From the NCBI GenBank assembly GCA_016218095.1, contig JACREV010000048.1, forward strand, positions 1 through 32,472: 32,472 nt of DNA, given 5' to 3'. Positions 22,558 through 29,667 of this stretch are shown here, one piece after another. Below the pieces are notes generated by a model. It saw only the letters and a program-made list of their open reading frames with translations. It had not been told where the DNA came from and did not search any database. Each line of letters opens with the position of its first letter. Positions within the stretch are counted from its first letter, which is position 1. The stretch is from Deltaproteobacteria bacterium. Lineage in GTDB: Bacteria > Desulfobacterota > GWC2-55-46. Both the position numbers and the translations under genes were made by a program.

Positions 22558-23718
22558 TCAGCCCTTCATCTGACGTAGCCTGTCAAGCCCCTGTATCGAG
22601 AACACCAGCAGTATCGAGAGGAGGAGCGACGCGAACGTCGCTGTGACGATTATGAGAGCGCGCTTCGGCTTGGACTTTTTCTCCGGGGGCTTGGCGTAGT
22701 CGAGCGCCTGGATGATAGGAGAGTCCTTCGACTCCTGGATCTTCGCCATCTCGAACTGCTGGGTGAGCAATTCAAAGAGCGTCTCCTGGATCTTTGCGTC
22801 CCTTAAAAGAGTCGTGTACCTCGCCGTCAGCCTCGGTATGTTCGAGGTAGGGACGAACAGGTCCTTCTGCCCGCCGCCCTCGTCGAGCTCCCTCATCTGC
22901 TCCTTGAGCTGTTTGACCTGGGTCTGCAGTATCTCCACCTGCGGGTTCGTAGGAGCGGCGTAGGAGAGGAGCGTCTGCAATTCGAGCTCCTTGGCCATGA
23001 GCTGGCCCTTTATCGAGCCCACGGCCTCTATTATCACCCTCGACTGCTCGTCGAGCTTCACAGCCCTGTTCGTCTCCATGAAGGTCTTCATTTCATTCTC
23101 GATCCTGCCGAGCTCGTCCTTTGCCTCGAGGAGCCTCTTTTCTATGAATATCCTCATCCTCTTGCCCGAGGACATGACGACCTGCTTGTTTATCCTGTCG
23201 AGCTCTTCGACGAAGGCGTTCGCCATCCGGGCCGCGACCTCCGGGTCCTCGTCGTCCACGGAGACGAGTATTATCTCTTCCTTTGTCTTGGAGACGGAGA
23301 CCTTCTTGTCCAGCGCCTTGCGGGCGTCCTCTATCTTCTCCTCGCCGTATGCCACCCGGAGGTCGAACCTCTTTATGATCTCGTCCTTTACGGTCTGGCT
23401 GTTCAGTATCCCGACCCAGAGGTCGGCCGGTGACTTGAGGCCGAGAAAGCCGCTCAAGGCCCCGCCCATGCCAGCCGGGATCTGCGAGGCTATCATCGAG
23501 GCGCCGAGTGTCGCCTCCTGTTGCGGCGGGAGGATGCTCGCCGTCGAGGTGTAGACCTTGGGCAGGAGCAGGCTCACGATCGTCGAGAGTATGAAGGTCG
23601 CCCCGACTATCGCGGCTATGAGCTTTTTGTGCCTCTTTACGGTCTCAAGGTAGACGGTAAGCTCGGTCTCGAAGGACCGGGTGACATCTTTTGTCATTTG
23701 ATCGGACATCTCTTCCAT
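22558..23718 (-). CDS. Wzz/GumC-type polysaccharide chain-length determinant (co-polymerase)
   Basis: 386 aa. A cytosolic N-terminus, TM1 about 33-53 (LIAAIVGATFILSTIVSLLLP), a long periplasmic region rich in charged coiled-coil (about 180-300, including MRIFIEKRLLEAKDELGRIENEM) and TM2 about 359-380, preceded by the proline-rich ALDYAKPPEKKSKPKRA typical of this family. It has no C-terminal kinase domain. The family sets the length of O-antigen or exopolysaccharide chains in the inner membrane. ATG 23718 or ATG 23709 could start it; neither has a clean ribosome site. The epimerase gene lies 33 nt upstream in the same direction, consistent with a polysaccharide locus. Confidence 0.9.
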   Translation of the reverse strand: MEEMSDQMTKDVTRSFETELTVYLETVKRHKKLIAAIVGATFILSTIVSLLLPKVYTSTASILPPQQEATLGASMIASQIPAGMGGALSGFLGLKSPADLWVGILNSQTVKDEIIKRFDLRVAYGEEKIEDARKALDKKVSVSKTKEEIILVSVDDEDPEVAARMANAFVEELDRINKQVVMSSGKRMRIFIEKRLLEAKDELGRIENEMKTFMETNRAVKLDEQSRVIIEAVGSIKGQLMAKELELQTLLSYAAPTNPQVEILQTQVKQLKEQMRELDEGGGQKDLFVPTSNIPRLTARYTTLLRDAKIQETLFELLTQQFEMAKIQESKDSPIIQALDYAKPPEKKSKPKRALIIVTATFASLLLSILLVFSIQGLDRLRQMKG

Positions 23719-23751
23719 TCCGTAAAAATATCGAGTTGAAAAAACTTGCGA

Positions 23752-24702
23752 TTAACCTTTCGACATGCGCCAATCGAGCGTAAGGCCTATGCCCGTCTTG
23801 AGGTCCACCTCCGGCCTCCAGCCGAGGAGGGCGGCCTTCCCGACCTTGAGACAGCTTTTTTTAAGGTCCCCTGCGCGGGCGGCGGCTCTCGAAGGGGACT
23901 TGAGCTCCGCCTTCAAAGGCCTTTTCGCGTCGAGCGCGGAGGCGATAGTCGTGAAGAGGTCGAGCGTGTGGGTGGCGACCCCGGTCCCGATGTTGAAGAA
24001 CTCCGCGCTCCCGTTTTTGAGGGCGAGGAGGTTGGCCCTGGCGACGTCGCCGACGAAGCAGTAGTCCCTCGTCATCCCCTTCGGCTCGTCCTTGAAGTGA
24101 TAAAGCGTGCAGGGCTCGCTCTTTAAAAGCCTGTCCATGAATATCGCGACGACCCCGGCCTCTCCGTGGGGGATCTGCCTCGGCCCGTAGATGTTGGCGT
24201 AACGCAGCACCGTGTAGTCGAGCCCGTACTGGTGCCTGTAGAAGGCGAGGTAGTGCTCGGAGACGAACTTCGTTATCGCGTAAGGTGAGAGCGGCCTGGG
24301 GCTGTACGCCTCCGAGGTCGGGTACTCCTCGGCCTCTCCGTAGACCGCGCCGCCGGAGGAGATGAATACGACCTTCCTCGTGCCGACCGCCCTCGCGGAC
24401 TCGAGCACGTTAAGGAAGCCGCGGACGTTCACGTCCGCGTCGAACATCGGGTCCTCGACCGAGGCCGGGACCGACATCTGCGCCGCGTGGTGGTTTACTA
24501 TCTCGGGCCGCTCCATCTCGAAGACCTTCCTTAATTCAGGCGAGCGGACGTCGAGGAGGTAGAACTTCGCCTTCGGGTTCAGGTTCTCGAGTTTTCCGGA
24601 CGAGAGGTTGTCGACGACGACGACCTCGTGCCCCTCGCGGATGTAGGCGTCAGCGACGTTCGACCCGATGAAACCGGCGCCTCCGGTCAAGAGTATCTTC
24701 AT
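23752..24702 (-). CDS. NAD-dependent sugar-nucleotide epimerase/dehydratase (GalE-like, extended SDR)
   Basis: 316 aa. The N-terminal Rossmann motif is TGGAGFIGSNV, followed by VVDNLSSG. The catalytic residues are in FISSGGAVYG (Ser) and SPYAITKFVSEHY (Tyr-x3-Lys). Substrate-side patterns LRYANIYGPRQ, FMDRLL and RDYCFVGDVARANLLAL are as in UDP-glucose 4-epimerases. It probably interconverts UDP-glucose/UDP-galactose or a related UDP-sugar to feed polysaccharide synthesis. It is upstream of the chain-length gene with a 33-nt gap. AGGAAAGGG lies about 10 nt before the ATG. The exact sugar cannot be read from the sequence. Confidence 0.9.
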   Translation of the reverse strand: MKILLTGGAGFIGSNVADAYIREGHEVVVVDNLSSGKLENLNPKAKFYLLDVRSPELRKVFEMERPEIVNHHAAQMSVPASVEDPMFDADVNVRGFLNVLESARAVGTRKVVFISSGGAVYGEAEEYPTSEAYSPRPLSPYAITKFVSEHYLAFYRHQYGLDYTVLRYANIYGPRQIPHGEAGVVAIFMDRLLKSEPCTLYHFKDEPKGMTRDYCFVGDVARANLLALKNGSAEFFNIGTGVATHTLDLFTTIASALDAKRPLKAELKSPSRAAARAGDLKKSCLKVGKAALLGWRPEVDLKTGIGLTLDWRMSKG

Positions 24703-25101
24703 GCGGAATGTCCCTTTCCTGATAGTGTTGAAAGGAGGGCGCGCCGGGTAAAAGCCGAGAAGGCCCCTTTCAGGGGGGCCAAAGCCCTCGCGAGTTTTTG
24801 GTCTTTATCGTGCCTGATAGAGGCCGGGCAGGGGGTGTGGACTAAAGCCCCGTGGGAACGCAACTCTTCTGGTCTCCTGATGTTTATTGACCATGGATCA
24901 TAACACAGAAGGGCCGGCTCAGAAACAATTTTTTGCGTATGTGAAAGACGGCACGGGAGACGCCCCTCATGCGGGCCAAAGGGGCGTGCGCGGCTGCGAC
25001 CCGCTTACCCGGCGGGTACCAGTCGTTCCCGAAAAAAGCCCGGCAGGGCGCAAAGGGCTTTTAGCAACAGGTTGCTTTTTTAAAAGGTACAATAAGGCAG
25101 A
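24703..25101. other. Spacer between hrpB and the epimerase gene
   Basis: 399 bp with no convincing gene. It holds a 6-bp G+C hairpin (GGCCCC 24762-24767 with GGGGCC 24775-24780) and the terminator structures at its right end. The short open frames here lack ribosome sites and homology. No confident promoter was found for the epimerase gene. Confidence 0.5.
25032..25081. terminator. Tandem terminator hairpins at the 3' end of hrpB
   Basis: AAAAGCCC (25034-25041) pairs with GGGCTTTT (25055-25062). Read on the minus strand, it ends in six Us and terminates hrpB. A second small stem, AGCAA/TTGCT (25063-25076), is followed by Ts on the plus strand only, so it would stop a transcript coming the other way. 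Confidence 0.65.
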
Positions 25102-27621
25102 TCACCTCCTCGGGTGCTTTACCCTCCTCGTAGGCTCGGCCTCCACGGGGTCATCCGGCCAGTGGTGTTTTGGGTACCTCCCCTTCATCTCCTTTTTGAC
25201 GAGCTCATAGCTCGTCTTCCAGAAGCCCTTGAGGTCGTCCGTTACCTGAAGCGGCCGCCCGGCAGGCGACAAGAGGTGGATGAGGAGCGGGACCTTTCCA
25301 CGCAGAACAGCCGGGGTCCTCTCGCACCCGAACATCTCCTGGAGTTTTACCGCGAGGACGGGCCTCTCACCGGAGTAATCTATCCGTATTACCGACCCGC
25401 TCGGGACCTTTATGGAGGCCGGGGCAAGCTCGTCCAGCTTCTTTTTGTCTTCCCATGAAAAAAGAGAGATGAGGCAATCGCTCAAGTCGATTTTTTTAAG
25501 CTCCTCCAAGCGGGTCATGCCCATGGCCCTTTTGCCGAGCCACTTTTCCAGGTTATCGAAGAGCCAGTCGTTTGAAAGGTCAGGTAATCCGGCCTCTCTT
25601 GCGGCGCGCCTCAGGAAGGCGACGCGCGCACGGAACTCCTCCGAGGCCCTGTCCCAGGGCATGGCGGACGCGTTCTCCTTAACGCCTTCAAGGAACGCGG
25701 CGAGGACCTTCGTCTTGTCCGGGCCTTTGAGCGGCTCGTCCTTTATGACGATGTTCCAGTACCTAAGACGCCTCCTCGTTGAGACCGCCTTCTCCCCTTG
25801 GTCCCATGAGACCGACTCGTCTACATCCATCTCGTCGGCGAATAGTTCGAGTATCTCGGATTCCTTTATCGGGGAGGCGAGGAAGACAGCCGACTCCCTA
25901 TCCCCGCCGTCAAGGCTTCCAGCGACGATGTACTCTTCCATCGATAGCGCGTCGACCCCCCGGATAAACGCGCCCCTGCCGTTGGCGAGGAGGAATCGCG
26001 CTTCTTTCCCTTCGCGCCTCTTTCCGACCCTGTCAGGGTAGGCGAGCGCGAGGAGCACTCCGGTCCTTTCGATGTCAGCGCGGCCTTTCTTTATTCCGAG
26101 CTCGCGCTCGATTCTACGCGCGGACTGCTTCACGCGCTCCATGACGGTTCTATCCGCCTGAAGAGGGGCCTGCGCGTCTCCCGTAAGACAATGGAGCCTC
26201 TGCCTTATGTCCGTATCCCTTTCGTTTTTGAATATGTCCCTTTCCATGAGGAGCGCGGATAAGAGGCAGGCGAGAGCGCCTTCGCCCATCTCCGCGCCCT
26301 TCACAACCATGTGCCCGAGACGCGGGTGGAGCGGGAGCCGCGAGACGGCGGAGCCGTGCGGGGTAATCCCGCCGACGCTATCGATTGCGCCGAGGTGGAG
26401 GAGTATCTCTTTCGCCTGCGACATCGCCGCAGGAGGGGGCGGGTCGAGCCATTTGAGGGACAACGGGTCTTTTACGCCCCACGCCGAGAGCTCGAGAGCA
26501 AGGGGCGCGAGGTCGGCCTCCAGTATCTCCGGCGTCGACTTCTCCTTGAGCGTCCGGTCCTCGTCCTCTGTCCAGAGGCGCAGGCACAGGCCGGGCGCGG
26601 TCCTTCCGGCGCGGCCCTTTCTCTGGTCGGAGGAATCCCTTGTGACCCTGATGGTCTCGAGCCTCTCCATGCCGGTCCCCGGAGAGAACCTTGGCGTCCT
26701 CTTGAGCCCCCCGTCTATTACAATCCTTACGCCGTCTATCGTAATGCTCGTCTCGGCTATGGACGTCGCAAGCACGACCTTTCTCCTGCCCGTAGGCGAA
26801 GGCCTTATCGCCTCGTCCTGCGCCTCGCGCGCGAGGTCGCCGTAAAGGCACATGATATCGACTCCGGGAGGGAGCGTCTTTTCTTTCAGCGCCGCTTCAG
26901 TCCTCTTTATCTCAGAAGCGCCCGGGAGGAACACGAGGATGCTCCCTTCCTCTTCCTTAAGGGATGAGAGTACAGCGCCTGTCACCCGGGATATGAACTC
27001 GGGGCCGGTCAAGTATCCGGCGCGCTCCGGCCTTGACGCCTTCGGGAGATAACGGACCTCGACCGGGAAGGCCCTGCCGGAGCAGCTAACGACAGGCGCG
27101 TCCCCGAGGAGCGAGGAGATCCCGGCGGTGTCGATCGTCGCCGACATGACGAGCACGCGCAAGTCCTCACGGAAGACGGAGCGGGCCTCTAATGTGAGAG
27201 CGAGCCCCAGGTCTGCGTGTATCGACCTTTCGTGGAACTCATCGAATATGATCGCCGCTATGCCTTCGAGCGAGGGGTCTCCCTGGAGGAACCGCGTGAG
27301 TATGCCTTCGGTGACGACCTCTATTTTAGTGTTTGGCCCGATGCGGGAATCGAGCCGTGTCCTGTAGCCGACCGTGGCGCCGACGTCTTCCCCTAAAAGA
27401 GCGGACATCCTCGATGCCGCGGCCCTGGCCGCAAGCCTCCTCGGCTCCAGCATGACGATGCGCCTGCCTGAAACCCACCTTTCGCCGAGAAGGGCGAGGG
27501 GGACTATCGTAGTCTTACCCGCCCCGGGCGGCGCTTCGAGGACATCGGAACCGAAGCCGTCGAGCGCGCGGCGTACTTCCGGTATCGTATCTTCTATGGG
27601 CAGTCCGGTCTTAAGGTCCAT
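25102..27621 (-). CDS. hrpB: ATP-dependent DEAH-box helicase HrpB
   Basis: 839 aa, the usual HrpB size. Helicase motifs in order: EAPPGAGKTT (Walker A, about 29-38), EPRRLAARAAA (Ia), IIFDEFHERS (II, DEFH variant of DExH), VMSATID (III), SILVFLPG (IV), LATSIAETSITI (V) and DQRKGRAGRT (VI). Behind them come the helicase-associated region and the HrpB-specific C-terminus (PLLIHLLSPAGRPLQVTDDLKGFW, then KKEMKGRYPKHHWPDDP), a reliable marker for HrpB. It is a cytosolic RNA helicase; its physiological substrate is poorly known. ATG 27621 gives the expected MDLKTGLPIEDTIPEVRRAL beginning; no strong ribosome site is seen. It is transcribed divergently from the PFK-2/FBPase-2 gene. Confidence 0.97.
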   Translation of the reverse strand: MDLKTGLPIEDTIPEVRRALDGFGSDVLEAPPGAGKTTIVPLALLGERWVSGRRIVMLEPRRLAARAAASRMSALLGEDVGATVGYRTRLDSRIGPNTKIEVVTEGILTRFLQGDPSLEGIAAIIFDEFHERSIHADLGLALTLEARSVFREDLRVLVMSATIDTAGISSLLGDAPVVSCSGRAFPVEVRYLPKASRPERAGYLTGPEFISRVTGAVLSSLKEEEGSILVFLPGASEIKRTEAALKEKTLPPGVDIMCLYGDLAREAQDEAIRPSPTGRRKVVLATSIAETSITIDGVRIVIDGGLKRTPRFSPGTGMERLETIRVTRDSSDQRKGRAGRTAPGLCLRLWTEDEDRTLKEKSTPEILEADLAPLALELSAWGVKDPLSLKWLDPPPPAAMSQAKEILLHLGAIDSVGGITPHGSAVSRLPLHPRLGHMVVKGAEMGEGALACLLSALLMERDIFKNERDTDIRQRLHCLTGDAQAPLQADRTVMERVKQSARRIERELGIKKGRADIERTGVLLALAYPDRVGKRREGKEARFLLANGRGAFIRGVDALSMEEYIVAGSLDGGDRESAVFLASPIKESEILELFADEMDVDESVSWDQGEKAVSTRRRLRYWNIVIKDEPLKGPDKTKVLAAFLEGVKENASAMPWDRASEEFRARVAFLRRAAREAGLPDLSNDWLFDNLEKWLGKRAMGMTRLEELKKIDLSDCLISLFSWEDKKKLDELAPASIKVPSGSVIRIDYSGERPVLAVKLQEMFGCERTPAVLRGKVPLLIHLLSPAGRPLQVTDDLKGFWKTSYELVKKEMKGRYPKHHWPDDPVEAEPTRRVKHPRR

Positions 27622-27668
27622 CGGTCCATGATAACAAATTTAAGTGCAGGCTTCGAGGATTACGGCGA

Positions 27669-27711
27669 TTGATAATCTCCCCCTTAACGGATAGAATAAA
27701 TATCCAGGATA
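27669..27711 (+). promoter_or_regulatory. Strong promoter and small palindrome for the PFK-2/FBPase-2 gene
   Basis: TTGATA (27669-27674) and TAGAAT (27692-27697), each 5/6 to consensus, are 17 bp apart. At the expected transcription start lies TATCC-A-GGATA (27701-27711), a perfect 11-bp palindrome and possible operator. Because the -35 occupies the upstream in-frame TTG, that codon cannot be the start. Confidence 0.65.
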
Positions 27712-27731
27712 TCCGAAGGGGGCATTTAGCG

Positions 27732-28928
27732 GTGAATATTAATAAGAAGCTCGCGGTCATAATGGCCGGGCTCCCGGCAAGGGGGAAGAGCTACCTGTCG
27801 CTCAGGCTCCAGAGGTACCTCGAATGGCAGGGGTACAGGGCGCGCATATTCAACGTCGGCGCGTACAGGAGGGAGTCCCTCGGGCCGGCGTCGTCCAAGA
27901 GCGACTTCTTCGACCCGAGGGAGAGCGCGTTCTCGCGCGAGAGGGAGAGGATAGCCAAGCGGTGCTTCGCCGACTTGGCCGGATGGCTTGAAAGCGGCGG
28001 GGAGGTCGCCATATACGACGCGACGAACGTGACCGCGTCGAGGAGGGCCTACCTTAAGGACGAGTGCGAACGGCGCGGCTTCGCCTTTGTCTTTGTCGAG
28101 AACATCTGCGACGACCCTGGGATAATCGAGAAGATAATATGGATAAAGCTAGAGCACAGCGCCGACTACACCGGGTTCGGCAGGGACGCCGCAAGGGCCG
28201 ATTTTACAAGGAGGCTCGGCCACTACGAGGGCGTATACGAGCCAGTGTCGGATGTGGCGCACATGAAGATCATCAACTTCGGGCTCTCGGTCGTAAGGGC
28301 CTACGGCCTCGGCAACCCGTTTCTCGACGAGATAGCGGATTTTCTCGGGGCCGTGAACCTCATGGACAAGGAGGTGTTCCTGACGCGCCACGGCGAGACG
28401 TATTTCAATTGCGAGGACAGGATAGGCGGGGACTCGCCCCTGACGGATAAGGGAGTCGAATACGCCGGAAGGCTCGCCGCCCATTTCAAGGGGAGAGACC
28501 TCGTGGTATTTACGAGCGCCAAGAGGCGCACGATCGAGACCGCTTCCTTTTTCGACTGCGAGCGGGTCGTGCTCCCCGAGTTGAACGAGATAAACTCGGG
28601 CCTCTGCGACGGCCTCTCGTACGCGGAGATAACTGAGATGCACCCGGAGGTGAGCGAGGCGCGGAGCGACGACAAGTTCAACTTCAGGTATCCCGGAGGC
28701 GAGTCCTACAGGGACTTGATCCAGAGGGTAAAGAAGGCGGTCATAAGGATAGAGGCCGAAAAGAGGGACGTACTCGTCATAGCCCACAGGGCCGTCAACC
28801 GCTGTCTCGTATCGTACTTCATCCCCACGCCCCCCGAAGAGGTCCCTTACATAGAGATGCCGCTCGACAGGATAATAAGGATCGCGCGCCTGAACGCCCA
28901 TTACGGGTGCGACTGGAAGGTGATATGA
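27732..28928 (+). CDS. Bifunctional 6-phosphofructo-2-kinase / fructose-2,6-bisphosphatase-like enzyme
   Basis: 398 aa from GTG 27732 (AAGGGGG 9 nt upstream). The kinase half (about 1-210) has Walker A GLPARGKS (13-20), FNVGAYRRE, SDFFDP, IYDATNVTASRR, VENICDDPGIIE, YTGFGRD...DFTRRLGHYEGVYEP and MKIINFG, all colinear with animal and plant PFK-2. The phosphatase half (about 211-398) has LTRHGET (H220), RIGGDSPLT, TSAKRRTIETA, LNEINSGLCDGLSY (E286), FRYPGGESYRDLIQR, VLVIAHRAV (H352) and PPEEVPYIEMPLDRI. The histidine-phosphatase triad and kinase loops are intact. It should make and/or break fructose 2,6-bisphosphate, an allosteric signal of glycolysis. No N-terminal regulatory extension is present. 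The next gene starts 279 nt downstream. Confidence 0.93.
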   Translation: MNINKKLAVIMAGLPARGKSYLSLRLQRYLEWQGYRARIFNVGAYRRESLGPASSKSDFFDPRESAFSRERERIAKRCFADLAGWLESGGEVAIYDATNVTASRRAYLKDECERRGFAFVFVENICDDPGIIEKIIWIKLEHSADYTGFGRDAARADFTRRLGHYEGVYEPVSDVAHMKIINFGLSVVRAYGLGNPFLDEIADFLGAVNLMDKEVFLTRHGETYFNCEDRIGGDSPLTDKGVEYAGRLAAHFKGRDLVVFTSAKRRTIETASFFDCERVVLPELNEINSGLCDGLSYAEITEMHPEVSEARSDDKFNFRYPGGESYRDLIQRVKKAVIRIEAEKRDVLVIAHRAVNRCLVSYFIPTPPEEVPYIEMPLDRIIRIARLNAHYGCDWKVI

Positions 28929-29038
28929 GCCTGGCCGCGTAAGACCTTCTTCCCTATCCGTCCCTCCGCCTCTCATTCGGGGAAAGCCGGATTCTGTTTT
29001 CTTTTGCCGGGCGATCCCCATTTTCCAAGTCATATTTC

Positions 29039-29089
29039 CCCCCTACAGGCGCGTCATTCAACGAGCCGTTTAGGGGGCGCCATCGCCCC
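29039..29089 (+). other. Mutually exclusive stem-loops in an intergenic leader
   Basis: CCCCCTA (29039-29045) can pair with TAGGGGG (29071-29077). The same G-run can instead pair forward, GGGGCG (29074-29079) with CGCCCC (29084-29089) around a CCAT loop. Two such alternatives are the layout of leader switches, but there is no clear terminator tail. The structure lies about 120 nt ahead of the small gene at 29208. Confidence 0.35.
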
Positions 29090-29207
29090 GAGTTCTGTAA
29101 TCACGGTCACCGCCTTAATCCCCCGATGCATATAGAATTGCCCCTTGAGAGGACCGGCAGATCCGGGCATACCATGCAGATTTTTCGAAGAGGGGGGCTT
29201 TGAAAGT

Positions 29208-29534
29208 ATGCGGCACAGCAAAGTCATGGTCGAGGCCAGAGGGCCTATAAGGATAGTGGCCGCGCGGAGGTCTTCCAAGGTAGTCGAGTACGAGGTGAGG
29301 GAGTTCTCGGAGCCGGGGTCTATCCCGAACTGGTTCATGGGGGTGGTGCTGTTACTGCGCGACGAGATACAGGAAGACGAGAAGATAGTGGTCCACGACA
29401 AGATCATAAAGATAGTGAAGAAGACCCCGCTCGACAAGCTCGTCGACTGGGTGCGCCGCTTCAAGACCCATGGCGCCGGCGACGAAGGGGATGGGGACAA
29501 CGGGTCCGAGCGGGACGAGGCCTTTAAGAACTGA
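29208..29534 (+). CDS. Hypothetical small cytosolic protein
   Basis: 108 aa. No family recognised. The first two-thirds alternate strand and helix: MVEARGPIRIVAARRSSKVVEYEVREF, then WFMGVVLLLRDEIQEDEKIVVHDKIIKIVKKTPLDKLVDWVRRF. The last third is a hydrophilic Asp/Gly/Glu-rich tail. The hydrophobic WFMGVVLLL is too short for a membrane helix and is probably a core strand. ATG 29208 follows GAGGGGGG by about 11 nt; the longer open frame has no initiator with a ribosome site. It is followed by a textbook terminator, which supports a real transcription unit. Confidence 0.7.
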   Translation: MRHSKVMVEARGPIRIVAARRSSKVVEYEVREFSEPGSIPNWFMGVVLLLRDEIQEDEKIVVHDKIIKIVKKTPLDKLVDWVRRFKTHGAGDEGDGDNGSERDEAFKN

Positions 29535-29556
29535 GTACGGAGAGACCGGCCTCTCG

Positions 29557-29589
29557 ACGGCGCTCGGGCAACCGAGCGCCGTTTTTTTT
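29557..29589 (+). terminator. Strong intrinsic terminator
   Basis: An 11-bp perfect G+C-rich stem (29557-29567 with 29572-29582), a GCAA tetraloop (29568-29571) and eight Ts, 22 nt after the small gene's stop codon. Confidence 0.95.
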
Positions 29590-29619
29590 CCTCCAGCTCC
29601 CCCCGCCTTGCTCTAAATA

Positions 29620-29648
29620 TTGTAAAAACCGGATCGAAAAGGTATAAT
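29620..29648 (+). promoter_or_regulatory. Sigma70 promoter of the second hybrid kinase
   Basis: TTGTAA (29620-29625), a 17-bp spacer and a perfect TATAAT (29643-29648). The start of transcription near 29655 leaves a leader of only about 13 nt before the ATG, and no Shine-Dalgarno sequence is visible. Confidence 0.75.
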
Positions 29649-29667
29649 ACGCGTACACAGAAAACCC

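Noticed and set aside
24820-24890. Possible c-di-GMP (GEMM) riboswitch, because of GGGAACGCAA
   Set aside because: The rest of the conserved core and the pairing helices are missing.
27669-27731. TTG start at 27669 for the PFK-2/FBPase-2 gene
   Set aside because: It is itself the -35 box (TTGATA). The GTG at 27732 has a good ribosome site and fits the conserved N-terminus.
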